Source: JBMNNU01 sp050942695
GTDB lineage: Bacteria; Chloroflexota; UBA6077
Assembly: GCA_050942695.1 (NCBI GenBank)
Contig: JBMNNU010000213.1
Span: 1-5,642, forward strand
Direction: 5' to 3'
DNA: 5,642 nucleotides
Positions 2,997-5,642 of this stretch are shown piece by piece (position 1 is the stretch's first letter; every line of letters starts with the position of its first letter). The notes below the pieces were generated by a model. That model was not told the DNA's origin. It ran no database searches and saw only the letters and a list, made by a program, of their open reading frames with translations. Made by a program: the position numbers and the translations under genes.

Positions 2997-5642
2997 ATGT
3001 GGCTGACTTCTCTGTCAATCCGAAGACCCTTGCTGATACTCATGGTCGTTCTGGCCATCATGTTGGGGGGCATCATCGCCTACCAATCGATGGCAGTAGA
3101 CATGTTGCCAAGCGTCAAGTTCCCTTACGTTGGCGTCGTCGTCGCCTACCCAGGTGCTGGCCCCAGGGAAGTGGAGGCCCGAATCACCAAACCGGTGGAG
3201 AACGCAGTCGCTGGCGCTCCCGGCGTTAAAAACATTATCTCTACCTCCGGCGATGGTTACTCTTTGGTATTGCTGGAGTTCAAGGACGGCATCGATCCCG
3301 ACTCTGCCGCCCAGGATGTAGAGCGGAGGGTAAACCAGATCCGCGCTGGCCTCCCCGAGGACGCGCTAGATCCAACAATATCGAAGTATAACCCTGAGGA
3401 TTCACCGATCATTGTCGCTGGGGTGAGCTGGGACCGTAACCCGGATGCGGTGTACGAGCTGGTAGATGAGGCCATCCGTCCCAGGCTGGAGGCAATTGAA
3501 GGGATAGCGGCGGTAAACGTCATGGGCGGCCACCAGCGGGAGATCCAGGTAACGGTGGATCGCAAGAAGCTGGAGGCTCGTGGGCTTTCGATAAACCAGA
3601 TCACATCAGCTCTGGCCGCATCCAACATGTCAGCTCCAGCCGGATACGTTCAAGAGGGTGGCCGCGAGTACAATCTGCGGGTGTACGGCCTCGCTCAGGA
3701 GATAGATCAGCTCGCCAATCTGGTGCTGTCCGGCTCACCTGATGGGGCTATCGTCCGGCTCAAGGACGTGGCTAACGTCCAGGATGGATTCAAGAAGCAG
3801 AGCTTCATAAGCCGAGCTAACGGCGTCGAGGGTGTTGCCCTGCTGATAATGAAGCAGCAGACCGCCAATACTGTGAAGGTAACCGAAGATGTACGCAAGA
3901 CCTTCAAGGAGCTTCGGGCGATGCTGCCAGCGGGCGTTGAGATTTCGACTGTCATGGAGAACGCCCGCTTCGTCAAGGGCTCCCTGGAGGGTGTCCAGGA
4001 CAGCCTGCGCGATGCAGTAATTATAGTGGCGATAGTGCTGCTGCTTTTTCTGCATACCTGGCGGAGCACCCTGATCGTCCTGATCTCGATCCCCACATCC
4101 CTGATCGCTACCTTCGCTGTGATGTGGGCTATGGGCTTCTCCCTCAACATGATGAGCATGATGGGGCTTGCCCTAACCATCGGTATTCTGGTGGATGACT
4201 CGATAGTAATCCTGGAGAACATCCATCGCCACCTGAAGCTCGGCGATACCCCCTTTGCCGCTGCCTTCAACGGTCGTAAGGAGATCGGTGCCGCTGCTTT
4301 GGCTATCACCCTGGTGGACGTGGTGGTCTACACCCCGCTCGCCTTCCTGACGGGCATGGTTGGTCAGTTCTTCAAGGAGTTTGGGGGCAGCATCGCGGTC
4401 GCAACCCTCTTCTCCCTGCTGGTATCGTTCACTCTGACCCCGATGTTGGCGTCGCGGTGGCTTTCGGCAGACTCGGATGAGCGCTCCCCTCTCGCCCCGC
4501 TGTGGAGAAGGTGGGAGGCCGGTTTCGCTAGTCTGGAGCGCGGCTACCGCAGGTTGCTGGGCACCGCGCTAAGGTTGCGCTGGCTAGTGCTGCTGATCGG
4601 GTTTCTGTCGTTCGTGAGCGGGATCGCCCTGGTAGCTGTGGGGGCGGTGGGTTCTGAGTTCATGACCCAGTCCGATGAGGGGATGTTCACGGTGACGGTG
4701 GATATGCCAGCCGGAAGCACCCTGGCCACGACCAACGAGGCGGTCCAGCGGCTGGAGAAGGAGATTGCCTCCTACCCTGAGACAGATGCCATTCTCTCTT
4801 TGGTGGGAATCGGTGGGCAGCTTGGCGGCGGCCAGGCTCGATCTGCACAGCTCTTCGTAAGCTTGAAGCCGTTGTCACAGCGGAGCAAGTCGGTCTATCA
4901 GATTGCTGATCAGGTTCGCGAGGCGGGCCGAGCGATCCCAGGGATGACGGTCCGAGTAGCCCCTGCCAGCTTCGTTGGCACCGGTGGGCAGGCGATACAG
5001 ATATCGGTCAAGGGTTCTGACATAGAGGTGCTATCCCAGATCGCATCGCAGGTCGAGGAGATCGCTCGGAACACCCCGGGCACCCTGGATGTAACCAACA
5101 GCGCCGGACACGGCGCGCCGGAGATGCGTGTCCAGCTCGACCAGGAGAGATTATCGGACCTGGGGCTGACCAGCGCCCAAGTAGCCGGCGCTCTCAGGAC
5201 CGCCTTCGAGGGTACGGTAGCGACGGAGCTACGCCGGGAGAACGAGGACAAGGTGGATATCCGTGTCAAATATGGCTCTGTCGGCAATCAGTCCGATCTG
5301 GCCTCGATCCCAGACGTTCCGCTCACGACGCCTCGCGGTACCGTGGTGAAGCTGAGCCAGGTTGCCAAACTGGTACCGGTTGAGGGGCCGGCGGAGATAG
5401 AGCGGGAGAACCGGACAAGGCAGGTTGCGGTCACAAGCGCCGTCAACGGCCGGCCGCTCGGCGATGTGACGGCCGACCTCAAGCAGGGCATCAACGCGCT
5501 GCAGGTGCCCGCTGGTTACGAAGTAGTGATGCGGGGTGAGGCCGAGATGCAGGACGAGAGTTTCAACTCCATCGGCTCCGCACTGCTGATATCGATAGTG
5601 CTGATGTACATGCTGATGGTAGCGCTGTACAACTCCCTGGTC
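2997..5642 (+). CDS. RND-family efflux transporter (AcrB/HAE-like), C-terminus beyond right edge
   Basis: There are 882 uninterrupted codons, about 85% of a usual 1020-1050-residue RND pump. These proteins are proton-driven inner-membrane trimers that export drugs, lipids or other hydrophobic compounds. The N-terminus MWLTSLSIRRPLLIL and TM1 (about 12-30) are typical and fix the start. A G-rich stretch at 2979-2984 is the only, weak, ribosome-binding candidate. The first porter region carries YPGAGPREVE and ITKPVENAV. TM2-TM3 (about 339-380) and TM4 (about 386-411) follow, with the proton-relay pair Asp400/Asp401 in IGILVDDSIVILENI, equivalent to AcrB D407/D408. TM5-TM6 (about 432-482), an amphipathic cytoplasmic helix (about 500-525), TM7 (about 529-549) and the second porter region come next. 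TM8 (about 860-882) is cut by the edge, so the TM10 lysine cannot be checked. No membrane-fusion-protein gene precedes it. It is transcribed divergently from the kinase-regulator operon, its likely controller. The substrate is unknown. Confidence 0.96.
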   Translation, partial: MWLTSLSIRRPLLILMVVLAIMLGGIIAYQSMAVDMLPSVKFPYVGVVVAYPGAGPREVEARITKPVENAVAGAPGVKNIISTSGDGYSLVLLEFKDGIDPDSAAQDVERRVNQIRAGLPEDALDPTISKYNPEDSPIIVAGVSWDRNPDAVYELVDEAIRPRLEAIEGIAAVNVMGGHQREIQVTVDRKKLEARGLSINQITSALAASNMSAPAGYVQEGGREYNLRVYGLAQEIDQLANLVLSGSPDGAIVRLKDVANVQDGFKKQSFISRANGVEGVALLIMKQQTANTVKVTEDVRKTFKELRAMLPAGVEISTVMENARFVKGSLEGVQDSLRDAVIIVAIVLLLFLHTWRSTLIVLISIPTSLIATFAVMWAMGFSLNMMSMMGLALTIGILVDDSIVILENIHRHLKLGDTPFAAAFNGRKEIGAAALAITLVDVVVYTPLAFLTGMVGQFFKEFGGSIAVATLFSLLVSFTLTPMLASRWLSADSDERSPLAPLWRRWEAGFASLERGYRRLLGTALRLRWLVLLIGFLSFVSGIALVAVGAVGSEFMTQSDEGMFTVTVDMPAGSTLATTNEAVQRLEKEIASYPETDAILSLVGIGGQLGGGQARSAQLFVSLKPLSQRSKSVYQIADQVREAGRAIPGMTVRVAPASFVGTGGQAIQISVKGSDIEVLSQIASQVEEIARNTPGTLDVTNSAGHGAPEMRVQLDQERLSDLGLTSAQVAGALRTAFEGTVATELRRENEDKVDIRVKYGSVGNQSDLASIPDVPLTTPRGTVVKLSQVAKLVPVEGPAEIERENRTRQVAVTSAVNGRPLGDVTADLKQGINALQVPAGYEVVMRGEAEMQDESFNSIGSALLISIVLMYMLMVALYNSLV

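Noticed and set aside
2858..3229. 123-codon plus-strand frame overlapping the RND start
   Set aside because: It overlaps over 230 bases of the RND gene in another frame and becomes arginine-rich and simple there. At most its first codons could be a leader peptide.
3257..4309. Long minus-strand frames opposite the RND gene, up to 200 codons (3707-4309)
   Set aside because: They are antisense shadows of the well-supported transporter frame, with serine- and arginine-rich translations.

Overview
The window looks like bacterial chromosome, moderately GC-rich in the genes and AT-richer in the two intergenic gaps. It holds a two-component regulatory locus on the minus strand that faces away from an RND-family efflux transporter gene on the plus strand. 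The style of the proteins (a soluble GAF-type histidine kinase, an OmpR-type regulator, and an RND pump starting with an MWLTSLSIRRP-like N-terminus and no adaptor gene in front of it) would fit Chloroflexota or a related lineage. That is an impression from the protein sequences only and is weakly held.

Layout from left to right. Positions 1-168 (minus) are the first 56 codons of a response regulator that runs off the left edge (RR1). Positions 169-450 are intergenic, with a relic of a kinase gene tail, two hairpins and a possible plus-strand promoter. Positions 451-1185 (minus) are a complete OmpR/PhoB-family response regulator (RR2). Positions 1182-2507 (minus) are a soluble GAF-HisKA-HATPase histidine kinase whose stop codon overlaps the RR2 start in an ATGA. 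Positions 2508-2996 are the divergent control region. Positions 2997-5642 (plus) are the first 882 codons of an RND transporter, which runs off the right edge.

The most striking feature is a head-to-tail duplication. Positions 1-192 repeat 1018-1209 with only five mismatches, and the copy begins inside the 3' end of the kinase gene. RR1 is therefore a second, kinase-less regulator that still carries the last codons of the kinase as its leader.

The likely logic is that the kinase senses a cytoplasmic or diffusible signal through GAF, phosphorylates RR2 (and possibly RR1), and the regulator controls the divergent RND pump. In favour of this, the pump's best promoter candidate (2800-2829) is directly preceded by ATCGG-type direct repeats spaced 11 and 10 bp, the spacing expected for an OmpR/PhoB-family binding site. 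A terminator-like hairpin in the pump's long leader may add attenuation. The regulatory link is inference. The genes and the repeat are read directly from the sequence.
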